A stretch of 64,000 nucleotides of DNA, taken from NCBI RefSeq assembly GCF_023701695.1, contig NZ_JAJOZC010000001.1:5083894-5147893 (forward strand), written 5' to 3'. A model generated the notes under the pieces. That model ran no database searches, was not told the DNA's origin, and worked only from the letters and a program-made list of their open reading frames with translations. This stretch comes from Streptomyces sp. RKAG290 (lineage in GTDB: Bacteria; Actinomycetota; Actinomycetes; Streptomycetales; Streptomycetaceae). The translations under genes were made by a program, and so were the position numbers. Shown here piece after piece: positions 8,257 through 18,476 of this stretch (positions are counted from its first letter, which is position 1; every line of letters begins with the position of its first letter).

Positions 8257-11200
8257 GTGACGCAGCCTTCCTACCTCCGCTATCCCCATGTCCAGGGCGA
8301 CTTGGTCGCCTTCACCGCCGAGGACGATGTCTGGCTGGCGCCGCTCGACGGCGGCCGAGCCTGGCGTGTCAGCGCCGACAACAGCCCCGTCACCGAGCCC
8401 CGGATCTCTCCCGACGGGGAACTCGTCGCCTGGACCTCCACCCGCGACGGGGCACCCGAGGTGCATCTGGCCCCGGCCGACGGCGGCCCCGCCAGGCGGC
8501 TGACCTACTGGGGCGACGCGCGGACAGCCGTACGCGGCTGGACCCCCGAAGGCGAAGTGCTGGTCACCAGTACCCAGGGCCAGGTCTCACTGCGCCGCAG
8601 CTGGGCCAGGGCCGTCCCGGTGGACGGCGGCCCGGCACGGACCCTGCCGTACGGGCCGGTCGGATCACTCGCGTACGGGCCCGGCGGACGGGTCCTGCTG
8701 CTGTCCATGACCATGGGGCGCGAGGCAGCCAAGTGGAAGCGCTACCGGGGCGGTACGGCCGGCAAGCTCTGGATCGCCGCCGGTGGCGGCGGGACCCCGG
8801 GCGACGGGACGCCGGAGGAATTCGTCCGGGTCCACGAGGACCTCGACGGCAACATCGAGTGCCCGATGTGGGTGGGGGAGCACATCGCCTTCCTCTCCGA
8901 CCACGAAGGCGTCGGAGCGCTCTACTCCTCCCTCCCGACGGCACCGGCCTGCGCCGGCACACCGGCACCGAGGGCTTCTACGCCCGGCACGCCACCACCG
9001 ACGGCACCCGGGTCGTCTACGCGTCCGCCGGCGAACTGTGGCTCCTGGACAGCCTGGACAGCGACGGACCCCGCCGCCTCGACATCCGGCTCGGCGGCCA
9101 GCGCGCAGACCTGCAGCCGCATCCCGTGCACGCCGGCAGCCACCTGCACACCGCGTCCCCGGACCGCACCGGCCGCGGCAGCGCGGTCGGCTCCCGCGGA
9201 GCCGTCCACTGGGTCACCCACCGCGAGGGGCCGGCCCGCGCACTCGCCGTGGAACCCGGGGTACGGGCCAGGCTGCCCCACACCTTCCAGGCCGACGGCG
9301 AGCAGCACGTCGTCTGGGTGACCGACGCCGAGGGCGACGACGCGCTGGAATGCGCACCCGCCACCGGGACCGCCCCCGACGCCGTACCGCGCCGCCTCGC
9401 GGCCGGCCGGATCGGCCGGGTCCTCGACCTGGCACCCGCCCCGACGGCAGCCGGTTCGCCGTCGCGGCCCACGACGGACGGGTACTGATCGTCGAACGGG
9501 ACAGCGGCGAGGTCCACGAGGTGGACCGCAGCGAGCACGGCGACGCGTCCGGGCTCGTCTTCTCCCCCGACTCCTCCTGGCTCGCCTGGTCCCACCCCGG
9601 CCCCGAGCCGCTGAGCCAGCTCCGGCTCGCCCACCTCGCGGACATGACGGTCGCCGAGGCCACACCGCTGCGGTTCCGGGACTTCGCACCCGCCTTCACC
9701 GGTGACGGGAAGCACCTGGCCTTCCTCTCCGAGCGGGCCTTCGACCCGGTCTACGACGCGCACGTCTTCGACCTGGCCTTCATCGGCGCGTGCCGCCCGC
9801 ACCTGCTGACGCTCGCCGCGACCACCCCCTCCCCGTTCGGCCCGCAGCTCCACGGCCGCCCGACCGAGAAGGAGAAGAGCGGCGAGGGCGAGGACAACCC
9901 CACCGCGCTCCCGGTGACCCGCATCGACCTGGACGGACTCGCCGACCGCATCGAGCCGCTGCCCGTCGAGGCCGGCGGGTACTCCTCGCTGCGCGCCGCG
10001 AAGGACGGCCTGCTCTGGCTGCGCCACCCGGTGACCGGTGTCCTCGGCACGAGCGCCGCCACGCCGGCCGCCCGCCGCCCCGAGACCGTCCTGGAGCGGT
10101 ACGACCTGGAGAAGCTGCGCTGCGAGGAACTCGCCTCCGACATCAGCCGGTTCGCGGTCAGCGGCGACGGCAAGCGGCTGGTGCTGCACAGCCACGGGAA
10201 ACTCCGCGTCGTCCCCTCCGACAGCCGCGCCCCGGGAGGCTTCGACGACGACCACGACGGCGAAGGCGCCATCGCCGTCGACCTGTCCCGGATCCGCCGC
10301 ACCATCGATCCGGCCGCCGAATGGCGGCAGATGTACGCCGAGGCCGGCCGCATCATGCGGGACAACTTCTGGCACCCCGACATGGGCGGCATCGACTGGG
10401 ACGGCGTCCTGGACCGCTACCGGCCGGTGCTGGAACGCGTCGCCACCCACGACGACCTGATCGACCTGCTGTGGGAGGTGCAGGGCGAACTCGGCACCTC
10501 CCACGCCTATGTGACCCCGTCCGGCGGCTGGCGCGACGACTCGGCCCGCCAGGGGCTGCTCGGTGCCGACATCTCCCGTGCGGACGACGGCAGGTGGCGC
10601 ATCGACCGGATCCTGCCGTCCGAGACCTCCGACCCCGCGGCCCGGGCGCCGCTCGCCGCGCCGGGCGTCGCCGTCCGCGCCGGGGACGCGATCCTGGCCG
10701 CCGACGGCCACCCCGTCGACCGCGTCACCGGCCCCGGCCCGCTGCTCACCGGCTCGGCCGGCCACCCGGTCGAGCTGACCGTCCTGCCGGCCGACGGCGG
10801 CGACCCGCGCCATGTCGTGGTCGTACCGATCGCCGACGAGGAGGCGCTGCGCTACCACGCGTGGGTCGCCGACCGGCGCGCATACGTCCACGAGCACTCC
10901 GGCGCACGCCTCGGCTACATCCACGTCCCCGACATGGCCGGCCCGGGCTGGGCGCAGATCCACCGCGACCTGCGCACCGAGGTCGTCCGCGAGGGGCTGG
11001 TGGTGGACATACGGGAGAACCGCGGCGGACACACCTCGCAGCTGGTCGTGGAGAAGCTGGCCCGCCGCATCGTCGGCTGGGACGTGCCCCGCGGCAAGCA
11101 GCCGTCCAGCTACCCGGGCGACGCGCCGCGCGGTCCGGTCGTGGCCGTCGCGAACGAGTTCTCCGGCTCGGACGGCGACATCGTGAACGCGGCGATCAAG

Positions 11201-11494
11201 GCGCTGGGCATCGGCCCGGTGGTCGGCGTGCGCACCTGGGGCGGCGTGGTGGGCATCGACAGCCGGTACCGGCTGGTCGACGGCACGCTGGTCACGCAGC
11301 CGAAGTACGCGTTCTGGATGGAGGGGTACGGATGGGGCGTCGAGAACCACGGCGTCGATCCGGACGTCGAGGTCGTCATGGCGCCGCAGGACCATGCGGC
11401 GGGGCGTGACCCGCAGCTGGACGAGGCGATCCGGATCGCGCTGGAGTCCCTGGCCCGGACCCCGGCGAGGACGGCCCCGGCGCTGCCGGAGTGA
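8257..11494 (+). CDS. Tricorn-type S41 protease homolog, two frameshifts in this sequence
   Basis: A protease of about 1,080 residues that in archaea and Streptomyces trims oligopeptides, probably downstream of the proteasome. The N-terminal half is beta-propeller-like (GGRAWRVSADNSPVTEPR, PEVHLAPADGG, DSSWLAWSHPGPEP). A core region with GELGTSHAYV is followed by a PDZ segment (GVAVRAGDAILAADGHPVD) and the S41 catalytic domain; NEFSGSDGD holds the likely nucleophile Ser and TSHAY the catalytic His. The frame breaks twice: it is restored by one added C at 8934-8936 and one at 9439-9442, after which the propeller reads through intact. The start at 8257 fits a leaderless layout. A terminator hairpin follows the stop. 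Confidence 0.88.
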
Positions 11495-11552
11495 TGCCGG
11501 AGGGCGGCGGGAGCCCAGCGGCAGGGACAGGCCCCTTCGGCGGCTGGGCAAC

Positions 11553-11583
11553 GGGGTTTCGGGGGCAGCACCCCCGAAACCCC
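11553..11583 (+). terminator. Hairpin terminator after the tricorn protease gene
   Basis: GGGGTTTCGGGGG (11553-11565) pairs perfectly over 13 bp with 11571-11583 around a 5-nt loop, in the gap before the HIT gene. Confidence 0.8.
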
Positions 11584-11640
11584 CCGGCCCCGCCCGCTAG
11601 GCTGCCCCCGTAACGGATCACCGAGACCAAGGAGCCCCCC

Positions 11641-12000
11641 ATGGCAGGAGAACCGCAGCCCGACTGCCTGTTCTGCAAGATCGTCTCGGGTGACATCCCG
11701 GCCACCATCGTCCGGGAGACCGACACCACGGTCGCCTTCCGCGACATCAACCCGCAGGCCCCGACCCACGTGCTGGTCATCCCCCGCGTCCACCACCCGG
11801 ACGCCGCCTCCCTCGCGGCCGCCGAGCCGCAGGTCCTCGCCGACGTCCTGCGCGAGACCGGGCACGTCGCCGCCGACGAGAAGATCGCCGACAGCGGCTA
11901 CCGGGTCGTGTTCAACACCGGCGTCGGGGCCGGGCAGACCGTCTTCCACGCGCACGCGCACGTCCTGGGCGGCCGCGGCCTCCAGTGGCCCCCCGGCTAG
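11641..12000 (+). CDS. HIT family nucleotide-binding protein (HINT type)
   Basis: A 119-residue histidine-triad hydrolase, expected to cleave adenosine 5'-phosphoramidates or related nucleotides. The N-terminal CLFCKIVSGDIPA pairs Cys residues as in zinc-binding HINT proteins, IPRVHHPD follows, and the active-site triad is HAHAHVLGGR near the C-terminus. AAGGAG precedes the ATG. It starts a probable operon with the RNase Z-like gene (18 nt gap) and the deaminase (9 nt gap). Confidence 0.92.
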   Translation: MAGEPQPDCLFCKIVSGDIPATIVRETDTTVAFRDINPQAPTHVLVIPRVHHPDAASLAAAEPQVLADVLRETGHVAADEKIADSGYRVVFNTGVGAGQTVFHAHAHVLGGRGLQWPPG

Positions 12001-12018
12001 AGCGGACCGCCGCACACC

Positions 12019-12945
12019 GTGTCGTCCCGTGAACTCGTCGTCCTCGGCACCGCGAGCCAGGTCCCGACCCGGCACCGCAACCACAACGGCTACCTGCTGC
12101 GCTGGGACGGCGAGGGCATCCTCTTCGACCCCGGCGAAGGCACCCAGCGCCAGATGCTGCGGGCCGGCGTCGCCGCGCACGACATCAACCGGATCTGCGT
12201 CACGCACTTCCACGGCGACCACTCGCTCGGCCTGGCCGGGGTGATCCAGCGGATCAACCTCGACCAGGTGCCGCACCCCGTCACCGCGCACTACCCGGCG
12301 AGCGGACAGCACTTCTTCGACCGGCTGCGGTACGCGACCGCCTACCGCGAGTCGGTCGAGCTGACCGAGGCCCCGGTGGCCGCCGACGGGCCGCTGGCCA
12401 CCACCGACGCGTACACGCTCAGCAGCCACAAGCTCTCGCACCCCGTCGAGTCGTACGGCTACCGGCTCGTCGAACCCGACGGGCGCCGCATGCTGCCCGC
12501 CAGGCTCGCCGAGCACGCCATCGCCGGACCGGACGTCGGCCGGATCCAGCGCGAGGGCGCCGTCCGCGGTGTCACGCTCGAAGACGTCTCCGAGCACAGG
12601 CGCGGACAGCGGTTCGCGTTCATCATGGACACGAGGCTCTGCGACGGTGTGTACGCGCTCGCCGAGGGATGCGACATGCTGGTCATCGAGTCGACCTTTC
12701 TCGACGAGGACGAACGCCTCGCCACCGACCACGGCCACCTGACCGCCGGCCAGGCGGCCCGGGTGGCGCGGGAAGCAGGAGTACGGCATCTCGTGCTCAC
12801 CCACTTCTCGCAGCGCTACCCGGACCCGGAAGAATTCGAGACCCAGGCCCGGGCCGCCGGGTTCGAGGGCGAACTGACCGTGGCCCAGGACCTGATCCGG
12901 GTCCCGGTCCCCACCCGACACCTCCCACAGCACCACCTGCGTTAG
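12019..12945 (+). CDS. rnz: RNase Z-like MBL-fold nuclease
   Basis: A 308-residue metallo-beta-lactamase-fold protein of the tRNase Z type, which cuts the 3' trailer from tRNA precursors. It has ELVVLGTASQVPTRHRNHNGYLL at the start, the metal motif THFHGDHSLGLAG (HxHxDH), the distal AEGCDMLVIESTF and HLTAGQAARVAREAG segment, and the final LTHFSQRY histidine. The long flexible-arm region typical of the enzyme is present between residues 150 and 190. The GTG start is 18 nt after the HIT stop. Symbol is by family resemblance. Confidence 0.85.
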   Translation: MSSRELVVLGTASQVPTRHRNHNGYLLRWDGEGILFDPGEGTQRQMLRAGVAAHDINRICVTHFHGDHSLGLAGVIQRINLDQVPHPVTAHYPASGQHFFDRLRYATAYRESVELTEAPVAADGPLATTDAYTLSSHKLSHPVESYGYRLVEPDGRRMLPARLAEHAIAGPDVGRIQREGAVRGVTLEDVSEHRRGQRFAFIMDTRLCDGVYALAEGCDMLVIESTFLDEDERLATDHGHLTAGQAARVAREAGVRHLVLTHFSQRYPDPEEFETQARAAGFEGELTVAQDLIRVPVPTRHLPQHHLR

Positions 12946-12954
12946 CGAGAAACT

Positions 12955-13947
12955 GTGCACCTCCCCAAAGCGGAACTCCACCTCCACATCGAAGGAACCC
13001 TCGAACCCGAGCTGGCCTTCGCCCTCGCCGCCCGCAACGGCGTGCAGCTCCCGTACGCGGACACCGAAGCGCTGCGCACCGCCTACCTCTTCGACGACCT
13101 GCAGACGTTCCTCGACCTGTACTACGCGCTGATGGCCGTGCTGCGGACCGAGAGCGACTTCGCCGATCTCGCCGACGCCTACCTCACCCGCGCCGCCGCC
13201 CAGGGCGTGCGCCACGCCGAGATCTTCTTCGACCCGCAGGCCCACACCGCCCGCGGCGTCCCGATCGGCACGGTCATCGAGGGACTCGGCCGGGCGCTGG
13301 AGCACAGCGAGGAGAAGCACGGCATCTCCACCCAGCTGATCATGTGCTTCCTGCGCGACCGGTCCGCCGAGTCGGCGCTGGAGACCCTGGAGGCCGCGAA
13401 GCCGTACCTGCACCGGATCAGCGCGGTCGGCCTGGACTCGGCCGAGGTCGGCCACCCGCCCGCCAAGTTCCGCGAGGTGTACGCGGCAGCAGGCGCGCTC
13501 GGCCTGCGCAAGGTCGCCCACGCGGGCGAGGAGGGCCCGCCCGAGTACATCCGGGAGGCGCTCGACGTACTCGGTGTGGAGCGCATCGACCACGGGCTGC
13601 GCTGCCTGGAGGACCCGGACCTGGTGAAGCGGCTGGTCGCCGACCGGGTACCGCTCACCCTCTGCCCGCTGTCCAACGTGCGGCTGCGGGCCGTCGACAT
13701 CCTGGAGGAGCACCCGCTGCGGGCCATGATGGACGCCGGACTGCTCTGCACGGTGAACTCCGACGACCCCGCCTACTTCGGCGGGTACGTCGGAGACACC
13801 TTCCACGCCGTCCACGAGGCACTCGGCCTGGAGCGTGAACAACTGCGCACCCTGGCCCGCAACTCATTCGAGGCGGCCTTCCTCGACCACGACGAGGAGC
13901 GCCGGGCGCGCTACCTGGCCGAGGTCGAGGCGTACGCGTTCGACTGA
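12955..13947 (+). CDS. Adenosine/adenine deaminase, ADE-like subfamily
   Basis: A 330-residue zinc hydrolase of the adenosine deaminase superfamily that converts an aminopurine to its 6-oxo product with release of ammonia. The first metal motif is AELHLHIEGTLEPEL; the IEGTLEPE wording is that of the adenine deaminase (ADE) branch rather than the LDGS of true adenosine deaminases. Other ligands are VAHAGEEGPPEY (His, catalytic Glu), RIDHGLR and VNSDDPAYFGG. Substrate assignment (adenine versus adenosine) is therefore open. It is third in the HIT-rnz operon, and its last 37 bp overlap the convergent MFS gene. Confidence 0.87.
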   Translation: MHLPKAELHLHIEGTLEPELAFALAARNGVQLPYADTEALRTAYLFDDLQTFLDLYYALMAVLRTESDFADLADAYLTRAAAQGVRHAEIFFDPQAHTARGVPIGTVIEGLGRALEHSEEKHGISTQLIMCFLRDRSAESALETLEAAKPYLHRISAVGLDSAEVGHPPAKFREVYAAAGALGLRKVAHAGEEGPPEYIREALDVLGVERIDHGLRCLEDPDLVKRLVADRVPLTLCPLSNVRLRAVDILEEHPLRAMMDAGLLCTVNSDDPAYFGGYVGDTFHAVHEALGLEREQLRTLARNSFEAAFLDHDEERRARYLAEVEAYAFD

Positions 13948-15268
13948 CCGGCACCGCCGGCCGGGCCGGCCGTCCGGAACGCACTCCTGACCAGGCGCCT
14001 GCGGCGCAGCGCGGGCAGGCTGATCTCCGTGACGGCCTGCTCGGGCGCGCCGAGCCTGGGCACGGCGCCGGGCACCGCACCGGTGGTGACCGCGAGCAGG
14101 GCGGCAGGCGCGCCACCCCTGCGGCGCACCGATCCGGGCACCAGCGGACGGCCGCCGATGTGCAGGGCGACGGCCGTCACCGGTGCCGCGACCAGCAGGG
14201 TCACGGCGCCCAGGAGCAGCCCCATGACCGGATAGCCGGACTCCTCGGACAGCACGCTGCCCAGCAGCGGCCCGCAGGCCACACCGACGGACGAGGCCGA
14301 GCCCGCGAGGACCGCCCAGCGGCCGCGTACGTCCAGGGACGCGGCCAGCCCGATCAGATACGACAGGACCACCGGGTAGAAGGTGTTCCACGCGATCTCG
14401 CCGGTCGCGAACGAACCGAGGTCGACCGCCGACGAGCTGAGCACGATGCTCCCCGCGATGATCACGGTGCCGAGACCGATCGGCACGGCACGCCCCAGCC
14501 GGGCGCCGAGCACCCCGGCGCCCATCACGCCGAGGAGACCGGCGCCGAGCGCGGCGGCGAAGACCGCGCCGACGGTCACCTCGGAGAGCCCCGCCTGGAC
14601 CACGCCGATGCGGCTGCTGACCCCCACAGCGCGTTCTGCGCCATCGACCACACGAGCATGCCGCCCGCCAGCAGCAGGCCGGAACGCCGGTGCGGCAGCC
14701 GTCCGGAAGCGGGCACGGCGGGCCCGGCGGGTGCCGCCCCGCCCAGACGTGAGGTGGCGGGCCAGACGAGGAGCGCGACCAGGGCGATCGAGGCGAACGG
14801 AAGCCGGTGCCCGCCGCCCAGGTGAGGGATCGTCAGGTAGAGGACGCCTGCGGTCGCGGAGACGCTGAGCAGCCCCAGGGACGAGGTCCGGTGCGGATCG
14901 CGCTGGGCGGCGATGCCCGCCGCGGCCACCGCGGTCGCGGTGCCGGAGCCGAAGCCGCCGACCACCACGCCCATGACCACCAGCGGCACGGAACCGGCCA
15001 GCGCCGCACAGCCGTAGCCCAGAGCGGCCAGGACCAGCCCGATCCGCGCCGGTCTCTGCGGTCCGTACGCCTCGGTGCGGCCGGCCAGGCAGAACCCGGC
15101 GGACGCGGAACTCAGCAGCAGGGCGCTGCCGACCAGACCGGCCTGGGCGGCACTGAGACCCAGATAGGTGGAGAGCCGGCCCACGATGGTGGGGAGGAGA
15201 TATGCGGCGAGGTAACCGGCGGTGAACACGGCAACCAGAGGCCACGCGGCGCGAGGGCGCGAGGACAT
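13911..15268 (-). CDS. MFS transporter, one frameshift in this sequence
   Basis: A membrane transporter of about 450 residues with around 12 hydrophobic segments. The first half runs from MSSRPRAAWPLVAVFTAGYL (start 15268) to WSMAQNALWG. The frame is restored by one extra C in the plus-strand run 14621-14625, after which VSSRIGVVQAGLSEVTVGA continues through segments 8-12. The substrate is unknown. Its C-terminal tail is Arg/Gly/Ala-rich and runs 37 bp into the end of the convergent deaminase gene. It diverges from the PfkB kinase gene across 335 bp that contain a Crp-like box, so carbon-related control is possible. Confidence 0.82.
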
Positions 15269-15396
15269 GGGCGTTCCTGAAAGACATGCCAGAGGAGGCA
15301 GAGAAGACAGAGAGGGGGTAAGGCAGAAATACGAGAAAAGAGGGAAACGTGCAGAAGTCGACGCACTCGTAGGTAACTGCCCCCAACGGTGCTCGC

Positions 15397-15420
15397 GGGC
15401 CAATTTGTATCAACTGGCCC
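15397..15420. repeat. Inverted repeat GGGCCA-N12-TGGCCC between divergent genes
   Basis: GGGCCA (15397-15402) and TGGCCC (15415-15420) flank an A/T-rich dozen (atttgtatcaac), a local composition unusual for this genome. It lies about 130 bp upstream of the MFS start and could be an operator or contain its promoter. Confidence 0.45.
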
Positions 15421-15443
15421 CGGCCGACCGAAAGCCGCCCCGC

Positions 15444-15459
15444 TGTGATCTGGGTCACT
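15444..15459. promoter_or_regulatory. Crp-like box
   Basis: TGTGA (15444-15448), a 6-nt spacer and TCACT (15455-15459) reproduce the TGTGA-N6-TCACA pattern bound by cAMP receptor proteins, with one mismatch. It sits in the 335-bp gap between the divergent MFS and PfkB genes. Apart from this box and the GGGCCA repeat, I see no other firm element in the gap. Confidence 0.6.
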
Positions 15460-15603
15460 TATGCGTTTGCCGTGTTTCTATGCGGGTAGCAGCGCATGTT
15501 TATGCAGGTCAGCCTCTGTGTGCGCGGACCCGGCGCGGATCCTCCGGACGGCGGAGTGAATCGGGCACACTGGCTGGGATCTGCCACGACCGGGGAGCTC
15601 AAG

Positions 15604-16722
15604 GTGAACGCTGACATTCCAGGCATCGACCCACTGGACGGGCTGCGCGCGCCGCAGGACCCGGACTGCGACGTCTTCCTCACCGGCACGGTCTTCCTCG
15701 ACATCATCTTCACCGGCCTGGACAGCGCCCCGGTGCGCGGCACCGAGTCCTGGGCGCGCGGCATGGGCTCCAGCCCGGGCGGGGTCGCCAACATGGCCAC
15801 CGCACTGGCCCGGCTCGGCCTCCACACCTCACTGGCCGCGGCGTTCGGCGACGACCACTACGGCGAGTACTGCTGGGACGCCCTCGAACAGGGCGAGGGC
15901 ATCGACCTGTCCATGTCGCACACCGTGCGCGGCTGGCACTCGCCGGTCACCGTCTCGATGGCCTACGAGGGCGAACGGACCATGGTCTCGCACGGCCACG
16001 AGGCCCCGGTCCCCACAGCCCCGCCGCCGGCCGGCGCCCCGCAGCGGCCCACCGCCTTCCCGCAGTGCCCGCCGAGAGCCCGCGCCGCCGTCGCCTCGCT
16101 CGTCCCCGGCCGCAGCGAGCCCTGGGTGGCCGAGGCGGCCCGCCGCGGCGCCATGGTCTTCGCCGACGTCGGCTGGGACGAGACCGGCCGCTGGGACCTG
16201 GCCGGACTGACCGACCTCGCGCACTGCCAGGCCTTCCTCCCCAACGCCGAGGAGGCCATGCGCTACACCCGCACCGACTGCCCCCGCGCCGCCGCACACG
16301 CCCTCGCCGAGCACGTGCCGCTCGCCGTCGTCACCCTCGGGGCGGAGGGCGCGTACGCGGTCGACGCGGCCACCGGAACGGCCGCCGAGGTCCCCGCGAT
16401 CGAGGTCGAGGCACTCGACCCGACCGGCGCCGGAGACGTCTTCGTCGCCGGCTTCGTCACCGGCACCCTGGCCAACTGGCCGCTCGCCGACCGGCTGGCC
16501 TTCGCCGGACTCACCGCCGCCCTGTCGGTCCAGGAGTTCGGCGGCTCGCTGTCGGCCCCCGGCTGGGCGGAGATCGCCGCCTGGTGGCAGCAGGTCCGCA
16601 CCTGCGCCGACCAGGACCCGGCGGCGCTCCAGCGGTACGCCTTCCTCCAGGACCTGCTCCCCGCCGCCGCCCGCTCCTGGCCGCTGCGCCGGGCCGTCCC
16701 GACGATCGGCTTCCGCCCCTGA
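15604..16722 (+). CDS. PfkB/ribokinase-family carbohydrate or nucleoside kinase
   Basis: A 372-residue kinase of the PfkB family. The N-terminal sugar-binding region contains CDVFLTGTVFLDIIFTGL and GSSPGGVANMATALARLG; the C-terminal signature DPTGAGDVFVAGF supplies the catalytic Asp and anion hole. An Ala/Pro-rich insertion lies near residues 138-165. The substrate cannot be told from sequence. The GTG at 15604 follows GGGGAG; the upstream ATG frame at 15496 lacks a binding site. It is divergent from an MFS transporter and shares a Crp-like box with it, which would suit a kinase for an imported sugar. Confidence 0.85.
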   Translation: MNADIPGIDPLDGLRAPQDPDCDVFLTGTVFLDIIFTGLDSAPVRGTESWARGMGSSPGGVANMATALARLGLHTSLAAAFGDDHYGEYCWDALEQGEGIDLSMSHTVRGWHSPVTVSMAYEGERTMVSHGHEAPVPTAPPPAGAPQRPTAFPQCPPRARAAVASLVPGRSEPWVAEAARRGAMVFADVGWDETGRWDLAGLTDLAHCQAFLPNAEEAMRYTRTDCPRAAAHALAEHVPLAVVTLGAEGAYAVDAATGTAAEVPAIEVEALDPTGAGDVFVAGFVTGTLANWPLADRLAFAGLTAALSVQEFGGSLSAPGWAEIAAWWQQVRTCADQDPAALQRYAFLQDLLPAAARSWPLRRAVPTIGFRP

Positions 16723-16919
16723 GGGGCTCTTGTTCGGATCATGCCGGATCCAAACGCAAGACCCCAGGCCTCTCCGGCCCCGCGGAGCCCCGCCGGCCGG
16801 TGCCGCTGACGAAAACCTCTCGGTGTTGTCAGTACGGAGTCGTAGGCTTGGTACTCCAGAGGCTGTCGAGCAGCGACGGCCGTGCAACGGGAGGTATGTG
16901 CAGGCCCGAGGGCCGGCCC

Positions 16920-17969
<1,050 letters not shown>

Positions 17970-17978
17970 CAGCGCACC

Positions 17979-18476
17979 ATGTCGATCGACGTCAACAACG
18001 AGTCCGGAACCGAGGTCGACGAGCAGGCGATCCTCGACATCGCCCGCTACGCACTCGCCCGGATGCGGATCCACCCGCTCTCCGAGCTCTCGGTGATCGT
18101 GGTGGACACCGACGCCATGGAACAGCTCCACATCCAGTGGATGGACCTGACGGGTCCGACGGATGTCATGTCCTTCCCGATGGACGAGCTCCGTCCGCCG
18201 GCCAAGGACGACGAGGAGCCCCCGCAGGGGCTCCTCGGTGACATCGTGCTCTGCCCGGAGGTCGCCAAGAAGCAGGGCGAGGATGCCGAGACGGAGCACT
18301 CCATGGACGAGGAGCTCCAGCTCCTCACTGTCCACGGGGTGCTGCACCTGCTCGGCTACGACCACGAGGAGCCGGACGAGAAGGCCGAGATGTTCGGGCT
18401 GCAGGCGGCGATCGTGGACGGCTGGCGCGGCGAGCGCGGGATGACCGGTCCGTCGCCCGCCCCCACCGTCTCGTGA
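17979..18476 (+). CDS. ybeY: Endoribonuclease YbeY, rRNA maturation factor
   Basis: A 165-residue single-strand endoribonuclease involved in 16S rRNA 3' maturation and ribosome quality control. The zinc motif is VHGVLHLLGYDHEEPDE (HGxLHLxGYDH). Length is typical for actinobacteria. It overlaps the next gene by 4 nt (GTGA) and follows PhoH by 9 nt; the trio is a conserved operon. Confidence 0.96.
   Translation: MSIDVNNESGTEVDEQAILDIARYALARMRIHPLSELSVIVVDTDAMEQLHIQWMDLTGPTDVMSFPMDELRPPAKDDEEPPQGLLGDIVLCPEVAKKQGEDAETEHSMDEELQLLTVHGVLHLLGYDHEEPDEKAEMFGLQAAIVDGWRGERGMTGPSPAPTVS

Noticed and set aside
9017..11551. An 844-codon minus-strand frame opposite the tricorn protease, and similar long frames such as 11110-13842, 22165-24285, 26346-27974 and 37988-39979
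   Set aside because: They mirror real genes, have Arg/Ala/Gly/Asp/Val-biased translations with no domains, and arise because stop codons are rare in high-G+C DNA.
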